A stretch of DNA of 64,000 nucleotides from Bacillus tianshenii (GTDB taxonomy: Bacteria > Bacillota > Bacilli > Bacillales > Bacillaceae_N): positions 1,678,115 through 1,742,114 of the forward strand of contig CP129018.1 of NCBI GenBank assembly GCA_020524525.2. Reading direction: 5' to 3'. Shown in pieces: positions 35,071 to 43,743 of the stretch. A model generated the notes under the pieces. The model did not search any database, was not told the origin of the DNA, and worked only from the letters and a program-made list of their open reading frames with translations. The position numbers were made by a program, and so were the translations under genes. Positions within the stretch are counted from its first letter, which is position 1. Each line of letters opens with the position of its first letter.

Positions 35071-35803
35071 TTTTATCACCTTCTGTACCACTCTCATTCT
35101 TGTAGCCTGTGAAAATCGATGAAACTGTTCCGTTTTTAGCAAGCCAATCTTCACGAAATGCCATATAGACATGTACAATCGTAAAAATAATAAATCCCCA
35201 TGCAGCTAGATGATGCCAGGAGCGAACCATATAGCTGTCTCCACCAAATACGGCTGGCACCCACGCAAACATCTTTCCGTAGGCTGATTCAGGCTGTGGT
35301 TCAAACAACAAATAATAGCCTGTAAATGTCACAACAATTGAACCGAGCCCGATAAAGATCCAATAGCTTAATTCCGCCATCGGATTATGACCGATATAAT
35401 GCTTCTTTTTATTCTTTAGAAACAAATAATATTTCATCGTTTCAAAGACACCGCTCCACCATGACAGCTTAAGCGGATTTGAACGTGCATATTTATTACC
35501 GACAAACACCCAATACAAGCGGGCAATCAAGTTAAACGTAAACACAAATGCCGTAATAAAATGAACAATACGTACCCAGCCCATTAAGTAATTATAGGAA
35601 GCGTCCTCAGGCACTGGCGCACTAATAAACGGATTACCAATATAAATACCAGTAACGATCAGCACGAGAATTGAGAAGGCATTCAACCAATGAAAGATTC
35701 GCACTGGTGCTTCCCATACGTACACACGACCGTTTTTCGCTTGAGCATGCACACTTTTTCCTTCTGGGTCAAAACCTCTGAAAGGTTGTTTTCGCACCCC
35801 CAT
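35039..35803 (-). CDS. hyaC: Ni/Fe-hydrogenase b-type cytochrome subunit
   Basis: 254-residue integral membrane diheme cytochrome that takes electrons from the small subunit to menaquinone. Four membrane helices contain the heme histidines: IFHWLNAFSILVLIVTG, WVRIVHFITAFVFTFN, ELSYWIFIGLGSIVVTF and SWHHLAAWGFIIFTIVHVYMAF. The N-terminus carries a cytosolic extension (MGVRKQPFRGFDPEGKSVHA). It follows the large subunit by 13 bases. Confidence 0.92.
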   Translation of the reverse strand: MGVRKQPFRGFDPEGKSVHAQAKNGRVYVWEAPVRIFHWLNAFSILVLIVTGIYIGNPFISAPVPEDASYNYLMGWVRIVHFITAFVFTFNLIARLYWVFVGNKYARSNPLKLSWWSGVFETMKYYLFLKNKKKHYIGHNPMAELSYWIFIGLGSIVVTFTGYYLLFEPQPESAYGKMFAWVPAVFGGDSYMVRSWHHLAAWGFIIFTIVHVYMAFREDWLAKNGTVSSIFTGYKNESGTEGDKNDRKHSRKTS

Positions 35804-35816
35804 CCCATTTTCCCCC

Positions 35817-37529
35817 TTAATTGATTTTAATAGAAACAGAGCTGTCAGACTCTAAATCTGTTAAATGAACCGCACATGCAAGGCACGGGTCAAATGAATG
35901 AATAATGCGCAAAATCTCTAGAGGTTTATTTGGATCGACAATCGGTGTTCCTTTTAGTGATGCTTCATAGGCGCCAATATTGCCTTTATGGTCTTTCGGT
36001 GATGCATTCCACGTCGTAGGTACGACAGCTTGATAGTTCTTCGTCTTCCCGTTCTCAATCACAATCCAGTGACCAAGTGCGCCGCGTGGAGCTTCAATCC
36101 AGCCAACGCCTTTTGTTTGCTTCGGCCAGCTTTCAGGCTCCCATTTTGTCCGATCAAATGTAACTTGATCACCATTTTTAATGTTATTTAACAGGCTATT
36201 CATATCCTCAACCATCCAATCGGCAACTAGAACAGATTCCAGACCGCGAGCAATTGTCCGGCCAAGTGCTGATTTCAAAGCTGTAATTGGAACATCAAGC
36301 TTTGCAAGGGTGCTGTCAATAATGTTGACATACTCTTTGCGACCAAGTGCATAACCAATCATCATCCTTGCAAGTGGACCTGTTTCCATCGGCTGTTCTT
36401 TCCAACGAGGTGCTTTCAGCCATGTGTACTCTTCATCCGTATTCAACTGTGTGTATGGCGGTTGAGGTCCTGTATAATTAAAATTCGTTTCCCCTTCCCA
36501 TGGATGCAAACCTTCTTCACTGCTCTCATACGAGTACCACGAATGATCGATAAACTCTTTTACTTGCTCAGGGTCTTTCGGATCAACATCATGCACCTTA
36601 CTTAAATCCCCATTCAAAATAACACCACGTGGGAAGCGGTAGCTTTTCGTATCGTAAATATCAGTTGTTGAAAAATCACCATAGCACAAGTAATTATCAA
36701 GTCCGCCGCCATGAAGCCAATCTTTATAGTAAGAACCAATCGCAAGTAAATCAGGAATATACACTTTGTTGACAAACTCGTGGGCTTGTTCAATCAGTTG
36801 CTTAACGTGCATTAACCGCTCGGCATGAATGGCATTGTCACTATTGATATCAATTGGCGTCGCCATACCACCCACTACATAGTGTGGATGTGGATTTTTG
36901 CCACCAAAGATCGTTTGAATTTTGACGATTTCTTTTTGCCAGTCAAGCGCTTCTAAATAATGTGCCACCGCAAGCAGATTCACTTCAGGCGGAAGCTTAT
37001 AGGCTTCATGCCCCCAATAGCCATTTGCAAAGATTCCAAGCTGACCACTATCGACGATTTTCTGGATCTTCGTTTGAATTTCTTTGAAATAACCTGGTGA
37101 AGACTTCGGCCAATCTGAAATAGATTGTGCAATCTTACTCGTTTCGTTGACATCTGCTTTTAGCGCACTGACAACGTCTACCCAATCAAGAGCATGTAAA
37201 TGATAAAAGTGAACAACATGGTCATGCAGAAAAATCGCACCGTTCATAATATCGCGAATCAGATGAGCATTCTTCGGAATTTTTATGCCTAACGCGTCTT
37301 CTGAAGCACGAATCGATGCTAAAGCATGTGTTGACGTACATACACCACAAATCCGCTGTACATATGCCCATACATCACGCGGGTCACGCTCTTTTACAAT
37401 TAATTCAATTCCACGGACTGCTGTACCTGAGCTATATGCATTTTCAATTCTTCCATTTTGAATATCCGCTTCAATGCGGAGATGACCTTCAATCCGTGTG
37501 ACCGGGTCGACTACAATACGTTGACTCAT
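35817..37529 (-). CDS. hyaB: [NiFe] uptake hydrogenase large subunit
   Basis: 570 residues, carrying the Ni-Fe active site. The ligands are RICGVCTSTH (Cys61, Cys64) and DPCLACAVH (Cys549, Cys552). The 15-residue tail after His555 is the part removed by the maturation protease. Other group 1 signatures are DPVTRIEGHLRIE at the start and APRGALGHWIVIENGK. It lacks its own signal peptide and is exported as a complex with the small subunit. GAGGTGAAGGACA precedes the ATG. Confidence 0.95.
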   Translation of the reverse strand: MSQRIVVDPVTRIEGHLRIEADIQNGRIENAYSSGTAVRGIELIVKERDPRDVWAYVQRICGVCTSTHALASIRASEDALGIKIPKNAHLIRDIMNGAIFLHDHVVHFYHLHALDWVDVVSALKADVNETSKIAQSISDWPKSSPGYFKEIQTKIQKIVDSGQLGIFANGYWGHEAYKLPPEVNLLAVAHYLEALDWQKEIVKIQTIFGGKNPHPHYVVGGMATPIDINSDNAIHAERLMHVKQLIEQAHEFVNKVYIPDLLAIGSYYKDWLHGGGLDNYLCYGDFSTTDIYDTKSYRFPRGVILNGDLSKVHDVDPKDPEQVKEFIDHSWYSYESSEEGLHPWEGETNFNYTGPQPPYTQLNTDEEYTWLKAPRWKEQPMETGPLARMMIGYALGRKEYVNIIDSTLAKLDVPITALKSALGRTIARGLESVLVADWMVEDMNSLLNNIKNGDQVTFDRTKWEPESWPKQTKGVGWIEAPRGALGHWIVIENGKTKNYQAVVPTTWNASPKDHKGNIGAYEASLKGTPIVDPNKPLEILRIIHSFDPCLACAVHLTDLESDSSVSIKIN

Positions 37530-37540
37530 TGTCCTTCACC

Positions 37541-38608
37541 TCAATCTTCTTTCTCTGTTTTATTCTTTTTCACAGCTGTTATTGCAGCATGAGCTGCTAT
37601 CCCTGCGGCTGTCGCACCTGCTGCGTATGCCCCAATTTTTTCAGGATTAATCGTTGTCTGCCCGCCTGGTACCTTTGCTCGGCGTACAAAGAATGGTCCA
37701 TTATCCCAGAAATTCGCTTCGGAACAGCCGATACATGGATTACCGGATTGGATTGGGTAACTTACACCGCCATTCCAGCGCATTTCTGCACAGGAATTAT
37801 ACGTAGTAGGTCCTTTACAACCAACTTTATATAAGCAATAGCCTTGCTTTGCACCTTCGTCGTCAAAAGACTCCGCAAAAAGGCCAGCATCAAAATAAGC
37901 ACGACGATTACATTTATCATGAATGCGATGACGATAAAATGCTTTTGGCCGTCCAAGATGATCGAGTTCAGGCATTGAGCCGAATGTGAGAATGTGGGCC
38001 AATACCCCTGTCATTACTTCTGCGATCGGCGGGCAACCCGGTACTCTGATCACCGGTTTATCTTTAACAATGCTTGTTACAGGCATTGCCTCAGTCGGGT
38101 TAGGCTTTGCTGCTGGTATGCCGCCCCATGTTGAACAACTTCCATATGTAATAATTGCTTTCGCATGCTTTGCTGTTTCAATTAGAGAATCCTTCGCTGA
38201 AACACCACCTACCGTACAGTAAATGCCATCTGCTGGAATACTACCTTCCACCGCAACGATATATTCACCTGGATAATTTTCAATGACATGCTTGCGGGCT
38301 TCCTCGATTTGATGACCGCTTGCTGCTGAAAGCGCTTCACTATATTCGAGTGAAATCATCTCTAATAACACACTCTCAGTCTTAGGGTGTGTTGAGCGGA
38401 TAAACGATTCTGAACAGCCTGTACAATCTTGAAATTGAAGCCAAATAACAGGAACACGAGACTTCGTTTCCATTGCTTTTACGACATTATTTGTATCATC
38501 ATAATTAAGCCCCATTGTGGCAGCTAATGCCGTACACATTTTCAAAAAGGAACGCCTCGAAATTCCACGCTCTAAAGCTGTTTCGTAAACGGTTTTTCTT
38601 TTTTTCAT
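37541..38608 (-). CDS. hyaA: [NiFe] uptake hydrogenase small subunit with Tat signal
   Basis: 355 residues. The twin-arginine signal SRRSFLKMCTA (Arg18-Arg19) exports the folded dimer. Iron-sulfur ligands follow: proximal cluster CTGCSES (Cys62, Cys65), YGSCSTWGG (Cys158) and VPGCPP; distal HDKCNRRAYFD with YCLYKVGCKGP; medial GNPCIGCSEANFWD. The C-terminal hydrophobic helix (AAGATAAGIAAHAAITAV) anchors it in the membrane next to the cytochrome b. Positions that are Cys in O2-tolerant enzymes (C19 and C120 in E. coli HyaA) are Gly64 and Gly163 here. It is the first gene of the hydrogenase operon; AGGGGGGAA precedes the ATG. Confidence 0.95.
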   Translation of the reverse strand: MKKRKTVYETALERGISRRSFLKMCTALAATMGLNYDDTNNVVKAMETKSRVPVIWLQFQDCTGCSESFIRSTHPKTESVLLEMISLEYSEALSAASGHQIEEARKHVIENYPGEYIVAVEGSIPADGIYCTVGGVSAKDSLIETAKHAKAIITYGSCSTWGGIPAAKPNPTEAMPVTSIVKDKPVIRVPGCPPIAEVMTGVLAHILTFGSMPELDHLGRPKAFYRHRIHDKCNRRAYFDAGLFAESFDDEGAKQGYCLYKVGCKGPTTYNSCAEMRWNGGVSYPIQSGNPCIGCSEANFWDNGPFFVRRAKVPGGQTTINPEKIGAYAAGATAAGIAAHAAITAVKKNKTEKED

Positions 38609-38761
38609 TTTTATTCCCCCCTATACTCCCATTTCATTTAAAAATTTTTATACTTTTCTAACGTTAAATTAGCATAAGATATTAACGGTGTCTGCAAGTA
38701 TTGGAATTTTGTAACAGAACGTCCTTAACTGCATGAGCACAGGGATTATCTATTATATTAA
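38609..38761 (-). promoter_or_regulatory. Hydrogenase operon upstream region
   Basis: About 150 bases between the tat terminator and hyaA. A weak promoter-like pair (TTGCAG and TATGCT, 15 apart) can be read on the minus strand near 38700. No FNR-like TGTGA-N6-TCACA site was seen, so the control of the operon is not read from sequence. Confidence 0.3.
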
Positions 38762-38796
38762 AAAAACGGTTACCCCTTTAAGGTAACCGTTTTTTC
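38762..38796. terminator. Terminator after tatC
   Basis: AAAAACGGTTACC and GGTAACCGTTTTT form a 13-bp stem around CCTTTAA, separating the tat genes from the hydrogenase operon. Confidence 0.85.
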
Positions 38797-38799
38797 GAA

Positions 38800-39567
38800 T
38801 TAATCATTTTGTAGATGTTGGTCATACGTTTCCTTTTTCAACTTTTTCAACCGACGTTTATATACAAACTTGGATACGAAAATACTACACTCGTATAAAA
38901 ATAATAACGGAATAATAACAAGTACATCAGACAAAAAGTCAGGCGGAGAAATAAGTACCGAAATCACAACAAGCACAAAGTATGCATATTTTCTAATTTT
39001 CGAAAGCTTGTACGGGTCAATGATGCCGATACTTGTTAAAAACATTGTGACAACCGGAAGCTCAAACAGCACGCCAAACGGTAGTGTCATCCGCATAACG
39101 AATTGGAAATATTTTTCAGTTGTAAACATTGTCTGAAACATATCTTCACTTAAGCTCATTAAGAAATTCATTACAATTGGGAGGATGACAAAATAACCGA
39201 ACGACAACCCTCCGGCGAATAAAATAAACAATGCAGGAATGTATGAAAGGGTAATTTTCTGTTCATTCGGCGTCAAGCCAGGCTTTACAAACAACCAAAT
39301 TTGCCAAGCGGCGACAGGAATTGTGGCTGCAATTGCGATGACGCCTGCAAACATAAAATAAACCCACACAACTTCCGTTGGGCTCAAAACGGTTAATTGA
39401 ATATCAAGGTCTTTCACAAACCACTCATAGATATCGCCAACATAAATAAAACTCGCAATTAAAAAAATAAAAAACGCGCTGCCCGTTATAATAATCCGCT
39501 TACGAAGTTCACCTAAATGATCAACTACATTCATTGATTTATCTCTTTCTTTCTCTTCCATTCCCAT
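38800..39567 (-). CDS. tatC: Sec-independent translocase TatC
   Basis: 255-residue inner-membrane receptor of the twin-arginine pathway with six membrane helices. HLGELRKRI at the N-terminus binds the signal, and the Glu-containing loops FVKPGLTPNEQK and FGVLFELPVVTMFL are conserved. The cytosolic C-terminus is basic. It is the last gene of a tatA-tatA-tatC set directly upstream of the hydrogenase operon, whose small subunit carries the Tat signal. GAGGAAGGAAGG precedes the ATG. Confidence 0.93.
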   Translation of the reverse strand: MGMEEKERDKSMNVVDHLGELRKRIIITGSAFFIFLIASFIYVGDIYEWFVKDLDIQLTVLSPTEVVWVYFMFAGVIAIAATIPVAAWQIWLFVKPGLTPNEQKITLSYIPALFILFAGGLSFGYFVILPIVMNFLMSLSEDMFQTMFTTEKYFQFVMRMTLPFGVLFELPVVTMFLTSIGIIDPYKLSKIRKYAYFVLVVISVLISPPDFLSDVLVIIPLLFLYECSIFVSKFVYKRRLKKLKKETYDQHLQND

Positions 39568-39669
39568 CGCCTTCCTTCCTCACAAAACCAAACAACCGAC
39601 AAGCTTTTATTAAAATTACACAAACAAAGAAGATGTAAGCAACCTCTTACACCTTCTCAAGCGAACATA

Positions 39670-39858
39670 TTATTTGTCGTCGACTTTTTTCTTTTCTTTA
39701 TCATCATCTTCACTCATTAGATCATTTGTTGCATTTTTAAATTCACGCAATGAGTTTCCAAACGCCTTGCCGATTTCCGGTAATTTACTTGGACCGAAAA
39801 TAACGAGCGCAATGACAAGTATAAGTATAAGGCCTGGTACTCCAATATTCGAAAGCAT
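39670..39858 (-). CDS. tatA: TatA translocase subunit, copy 2
   Basis: 62 residues: one N-terminal membrane helix ([18 protein letters not shown]) followed by the [26 protein letters not shown] amphipathic helix. TatA forms the Tat pore. GAGGTG precedes the ATG. It follows another TatA gene by 24 bases. The ending is a Lys/Asp tail. The pair is unusual but Bacillus often keeps several tatA genes. Confidence 0.9.
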   Translation of the reverse strand: MLSNIGVPGLILILVIALVIFGPSKLPEIGKAFGNSLREFKNATNDLMSEDDDKEKKKVDDK

Positions 39859-39881
39859 GTTTTCACCTCACAATGCGGTTA

Positions 39882-40076
39882 TTACTTCTTAACCGTTTCT
39901 TTCACATCATCCGCTACTTCTTTTACCTCATCTGTTAAACCCTTTGTTGACTTCTTAAATTCCGACAACGTTTGCCCCGCTGCTTTCCCTAACTCAGGAA
40001 GCTTGTTCGGCCCAAAAATAATCAAGGCAAGTACTAAAATAAGAATCAATCCAGGGATTCCGATATTTGTCAGCAT
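39882..40076 (-). CDS. tatA: TatA translocase subunit, copy 1
   Basis: 64 residues with the same layout as its neighbour: [43 protein letters not shown]. The two differ mostly in the C-terminal tail. I start at ATG 40076, with GGAGGA 7 bases upstream; an ATG two codons earlier is only one base from that site. It is the first gene of the tat set. Confidence 0.9.
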   Translation of the reverse strand: MLTNIGIPGLILILVLALIIFGPNKLPELGKAAGQTLSEFKKSTKGLTDEVKEVADDVKETVKK

Positions 40077-40183
40077 CTTCATTCCTCCATTAAGGCTCAT
40101 ATCCAATAAAGTCCTACACCTATTATAACGCGAACCCCACACCATTTGGCAAGAACCAAAAAAACTTTCACCATTCGTTCACA

Positions 40184-40304
40184 TTCGAAAAGCGGAGGCG
40201 AATCGCTCAGAAACCTTGTTTGCTGGAGCCTTCACGCATAGAGGCGCCCTTTGCCTCGGAGCGGGAAGGTGAAGCAATACAAGTTTCTATTCGCCGCAGC
40301 TGGA
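40184..40304. repeat. Interspersed repeat, copy 1
   Basis: It begins TTCGAAAAGCGGAGGCG and ends CGCCGCAGCTGGACA, so the ends pair loosely. The same ends recur in copy 2 at once downstream. Repeats with this GAAAAGCGGAGGCG head are common intergenic elements in Bacillaceae genomes, from memory. Confidence 0.7.
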
Positions 40305-40308
40305 CATC

Positions 40309-40430
40309 TCGAAAAGCGGAGGCGGCTTGACCAGGGGCGAAAAGCATAAGGCAGAATGTGAAGGGGACTGCTCTTTGGCCCCGCAACAGGCTGACTTATG
40401 ACCTCGAGCCCCTAGCCGCCGCAGCTAGAC
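40309..40430. repeat. Interspersed repeat, copy 2 (most complete)
   Basis: TCGAAAAGCGGAGGCGGCT at the head and AGCCGCCGCAGCTAGACA at the tail, giving a long imperfect hairpin with GGGGCGAAAAGCATAAG and CTTATGACCTCGAGCCCC as a second pair of arms. Confidence 0.75.
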
Positions 40431-40431
40431 A

Positions 40432-40512
40432 TTCGAAAAGCGGAGAAAGCCCGCTTAAACCGATCGGCTGGTGGAACTCCCAAAGAAAACCGAACAATTC
40501 TAGCGGCTATTA
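40432..40512. repeat. Interspersed repeat, copy 3 (truncated)
   Basis: Only the head TTCGAAAAGCGGAG is clear; the rest diverges and the tail is limited to TAGCGGCTA. The three copies are head to tail in the 40140-40515 intergenic region. Confidence 0.5.
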
Positions 40513-40516
40513 ATGA

Positions 40517-40540
40517 AAAAACCGCTGCAGTTGCAGCGGA
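40517..40540 (-). terminator. Terminator of ilvA
   Basis: CCGCTGCA and TGCAGCGG pair across GT. On the minus strand the stem is followed by TTTTTT. Confidence 0.8.
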
Positions 40541-40547
40541 ACTTGAA

Positions 40548-41822
40548 TTAGATTAACAAATTAAATAATTGCTCATCACGATTGATCGGCATGTATTCGA
40601 AGCCTTTTTTCTTCATGCGTGCAATTAATGGTTCATAATCTTCACGTTGTTTTAATTCAATACCGACGAGGGCTGGACCATTGTCTTTGTTGTTTTTCTT
40701 TGTATATTCAAATCGTGTAATATCATCCTGTGGACCAAGCACTTCATCTAAGAATTCACGGAGTGCTCCTGCACGTTGCGGGAAGTTTACAATAAAGTAA
40801 TGCTTCAACCCTTCGTATACAAGTGACTTCTCCTTAATTTCTTGCATTCTTCCGATATCATTATTCCCACCGCTAATAACGCAGACGACATTCTTCCCTT
40901 TAATTTCATCTTTATAGAAATCAAGAGCCGCGATGGAAAGAGCTCCTGCTGGCTCGGCAACGATTGCATTTTCGTTGTAAAGCTCAAGGATTGTTGTACA
41001 AATCTTTCCTTCTGGCACGACTGTTGATTCGTCTAACAGCTCTTTACAAATTTGAAATGGCAGCTGGCCGATTCGCTGTACTGCTGCACCATCTACAAAT
41101 TTATTAATACTTTCTAGCTTAACAACTTTATCTTCTGTTAAAGACTGTTTCAATGCCGGGGCACCAGCTGGTTCAACGCCGACAAGCTTTGTTGCAGGAC
41201 TCAAACTCTTCATATACGTCCCGATTCCAGAGATCAGTCCGCCACCGCCGACAGCTGCAAATAAGTAATCAACATTGTCGTCTATCTCATTCATAATTTC
41301 CATCCCGACTGTACCTTGCCCTGCAATGACTTTCGGGTCATCAAATGGATGGATGAAGGCACGTCCTTCCGCATCACAGCACTTCATCGCTTCATTGAAG
41401 GAATCATCAAATGTATCTCCAGTAAGGATTACTTCTACATTATTAGCACCAAAACGTTTAACTTGAGATACTTTCTGTCTTGGAGTTGTCGATGGCATAA
41501 AGATCTTACCATGGATGTTTAACGCTTTACATGCATAAGCAACACCTTGGGCGTGGTTCCCTGCACTGGCGCATACAACACCATTTTCAAGCTCTTTTGG
41601 CGTTAAGCTTTGTACTTTATTATAGGCGCCGCGAAGCTTGAATGAACGGACAATTTGAAGGTCTTCTCTTTTTAAGTAGATATTACATTCATAACGTTCG
41701 GATAGGATTTGGTTGCGCTGCAGCGGCGTTTGCACCACTACATCTTTTAACACTTGATTTGCAATTACAACATCTTCTAAATGGACGGGGTTTTTCATCT
41801 TTGTCTTCTCCATTTCTTCCAA
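40548..41822 (-). CDS. ilvA: Threonine dehydratase, biosynthetic
   Basis: 424 residues. This PLP enzyme deaminates threonine to 2-oxobutanoate, the first step of isoleucine synthesis. The PLP lysine is in VRSFKLRGAYNKV, the phosphate-binding glycine loop is AAVGGGGLISGIG, and SAGNHAQGVAYA holds the substrate. A C-terminal ACT-like regulatory domain (HYFIVNFPQRAGALREF) gives feedback control. Length equals B. subtilis IlvA. The start is a TTG with AAAGG 5 bases upstream; an ATG three codons inside is an alternative. A long leader precedes it. Confidence 0.93.
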   Translation of the reverse strand: MEEMEKTKMKNPVHLEDVVIANQVLKDVVVQTPLQRNQILSERYECNIYLKREDLQIVRSFKLRGAYNKVQSLTPKELENGVVCASAGNHAQGVAYACKALNIHGKIFMPSTTPRQKVSQVKRFGANNVEVILTGDTFDDSFNEAMKCCDAEGRAFIHPFDDPKVIAGQGTVGMEIMNEIDDNVDYLFAAVGGGGLISGIGTYMKSLSPATKLVGVEPAGAPALKQSLTEDKVVKLESINKFVDGAAVQRIGQLPFQICKELLDESTVVPEGKICTTILELYNENAIVAEPAGALSIAALDFYKDEIKGKNVVCVISGGNNDIGRMQEIKEKSLVYEGLKHYFIVNFPQRAGALREFLDEVLGPQDDITRFEYTKKNNKDNGPALVGIELKQREDYEPLIARMKKKGFEYMPINRDEQLFNLLI

Positions 41823-42043
41823 CTATCCTTTCGTGGTAAGGTTTAAACTTCATGGTTGACCACTGTTTGTAACAGCAAACGCGGTACTACCTATACCTAT
41901 TTAAGAAACTTGATTTCAACTCAAGCTTTCGCATATCGTTATCCGCTTTTTCAACGTAACAATTGGTAAAAAGAAAACCTACCTGTAACGGATAGGTTGT
42001 AACGGAATAATCTATATGTTTCGAAAATTTGTAAACCTATTAT
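41823..42043 (-). promoter_or_regulatory. ilvA leader with attenuator and T-box-like motif
   Basis: Reading the minus strand, a -10 TATAAT lies at 42043-42038. The leader then carries a terminator-like hairpin AACCTATCC...GGTAGGTT followed by TTCTTTTT (about 41998-41968). Near the start codon is the motif GGTAGTACCGCG, close to the T-box core TGGNACCGCG, followed by a hairpin in which ACCGCGTTTG pairs with CAAACAGTGGT. A canonical stem I with specifier loop is not recognisable, so a T-box is only one reading; CodY or another attenuator is also possible. Confidence 0.35.
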
Positions 42044-42131
42044 AACACGATTTTTTTATCTGAAAACCCCGTTTGATGAATCCATCGCTGTTTTTCAAAA
42101 TGTAGGCGTTTACATTGAATTATCAACGATT

Positions 42132-43613
42132 TTAGCCTCTTTGTTTTACAATTGAGCGATACACATGATATCCGCTTACTGATACTCCAATTGTCCCTGC
42201 TCCCGGAAAAATACTATCACCACAAAGCCACAAGCCGTCAATTCCGCTTCGGTGTGATAAGCTATTAAATAAACTGTGTGCAGGTGATTGGCCAAAGCCG
42301 CCAACCATCCCATGCGGCCTTTTTGTAAAACGTTCCCAAGCACGCGGTCCACCCGTTATCCATAACTCCAGCCCTTCATCTAGCTGTGGAAGTACTGTGC
42401 GAAGCCCTTGTTTCATTTTTTCAGCTAGTTCAACATTCTTACGATCATACTTTTCTTTTGTTTTCCACTTCGAAAGGTCTGTATGTGTACTTGCCGTTAA
42501 TGTGCGGAATCCTTGCGGGGCCCGCAGACAGTCATGTTGAGCAGAAATTGAAACAAATAAGTGATCCCCTTCACTCATACTGCCATCTTCAGTCAACATT
42601 ACTTGCTGAAATACCGGCATATTATTTGGGACAACCTTTTCATTTACAGCCGCATACACCGTAAATGTGCCCCATTGAGGAACGTTCGCTTTCCTTTTAT
42701 ACCGATTTGATAACTGCTGATAATCTTCCTCACGCAGCAATGTTGACAGCGCTTGGACAGGCACGTTGCATACGACATGATCAGCCTCTTCAATATGGCC
42801 TCTTTTGTCTGTTACATGCCACTTGCTATGCTGTCGTTCCAAATGAACAACTTCACGCCGCTTATAAACCTTCCCACCATCTCTCATTACTGCATCCTTT
42901 AACTCTTCAGCCACTCGATACAAGCCACCTTCTACATAAAAGGCACCTTGATGATAAATATCAAGTGCATAGCATGCCAGCACAGCTGCACATTCTTTTG
43001 TGGTTACCTGCATACTGTCAATCAGCTGTGCATCAAGCAGGTGAACAAACTCTTTCGCTTGCTCAAGCTTGTGTTTTTTCAATAAACCGTCCATCGTTTG
43101 AGTGAGATAAGGAAGAAGCCTCCATGATGAGAGAGGAAGGGAGCTGATTAAGTTAACAGCATCTTTTGCACTTGTTAACGGAAGAACAGGAAGAGGGTCG
43201 AGCAGCTGACGCACACGCTCTGCTATTTGCCATACTTCTTTATAAAAAGCATTTATCTTATTTATTTCATTCGGAAAATGTGTTTTTAATTCTGCAAGGT
43301 ACTGTTCACGATTCCGAAAATAATGTATCGTTCTGCCTGGCGTATGAATCGCCATCACTTTATCCAGTTCTTTTGTTTGTATTGACACATTTAAGGTACT
43401 TAGAATACGTTCGTGGACTCCGCCTTTTTCAAAGCCCATTCCTAATGTGGCCCCGACAGGAAAGAGAAATGACCCGCGCTGAAATTTTCCCGCACATCCT
43501 CCCCATTCATTCGAGGCTTCAAATACCGAGACGTCGAATCCATCTTTGGCTAACAATGCTCCAGCTGTCAACCCTCCAATTCCTCCGCCGACAACTATTA
43601 CTTTTTTTCTCAT
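42132..43613 (-). CDS. Phytoene desaturase/carotenoid isomerase-type flavoprotein
   Basis: 493 residues. The N-terminal FAD-binding motif is VIVVGGGIGGLTAGALLAKDGFDVSVFEA and the C-terminal FAD motif is DGLWLCGDSIFPGAGTIGVSVSGY. The middle includes the HADHVVCNVP-type segment EADHVVCNVPVQAL. This layout fits the CrtI/CrtN/CrtISO family that desaturates or isomerises carotenoid precursors, but no synthase gene is present in the window, so the substrate is open. I start at ATG 43613, the beginning of the Rossmann strand, with AGCAGGTG upstream. Confidence 0.8.
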   Translation of the reverse strand: MRKKVIVVGGGIGGLTAGALLAKDGFDVSVFEASNEWGGCAGKFQRGSFLFPVGATLGMGFEKGGVHERILSTLNVSIQTKELDKVMAIHTPGRTIHYFRNREQYLAELKTHFPNEINKINAFYKEVWQIAERVRQLLDPLPVLPLTSAKDAVNLISSLPLSSWRLLPYLTQTMDGLLKKHKLEQAKEFVHLLDAQLIDSMQVTTKECAAVLACYALDIYHQGAFYVEGGLYRVAEELKDAVMRDGGKVYKRREVVHLERQHSKWHVTDKRGHIEEADHVVCNVPVQALSTLLREEDYQQLSNRYKRKANVPQWGTFTVYAAVNEKVVPNNMPVFQQVMLTEDGSMSEGDHLFVSISAQHDCLRAPQGFRTLTASTHTDLSKWKTKEKYDRKNVELAEKMKQGLRTVLPQLDEGLELWITGGPRAWERFTKRPHGMVGGFGQSPAHSLFNSLSHRSGIDGLWLCGDSIFPGAGTIGVSVSGYHVYRSIVKQRG

Positions 43614-43743
43614 GGCTAACACCTGCTTTCAACATTATCATACCCAGTAAGCAAATGGTGGCGCCATTTCCAATGTGTTGAAAAATCAAAAAAACATAAA
43701 GCGAGGCACAAACAACAAGAAAAGCACAGGAATCTCCCCGTGC

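Noticed and set aside
37541-38608. O2-tolerant (group 1d-type) hydrogenase
   Set aside because: Both diagnostic extra cysteines are Gly in the small subunit.
42386-43681. Plus-strand frames opposite the carotenoid-type flavoprotein
   Set aside because: No ribosome binding sites; complements of a gene with clear FAD motifs.
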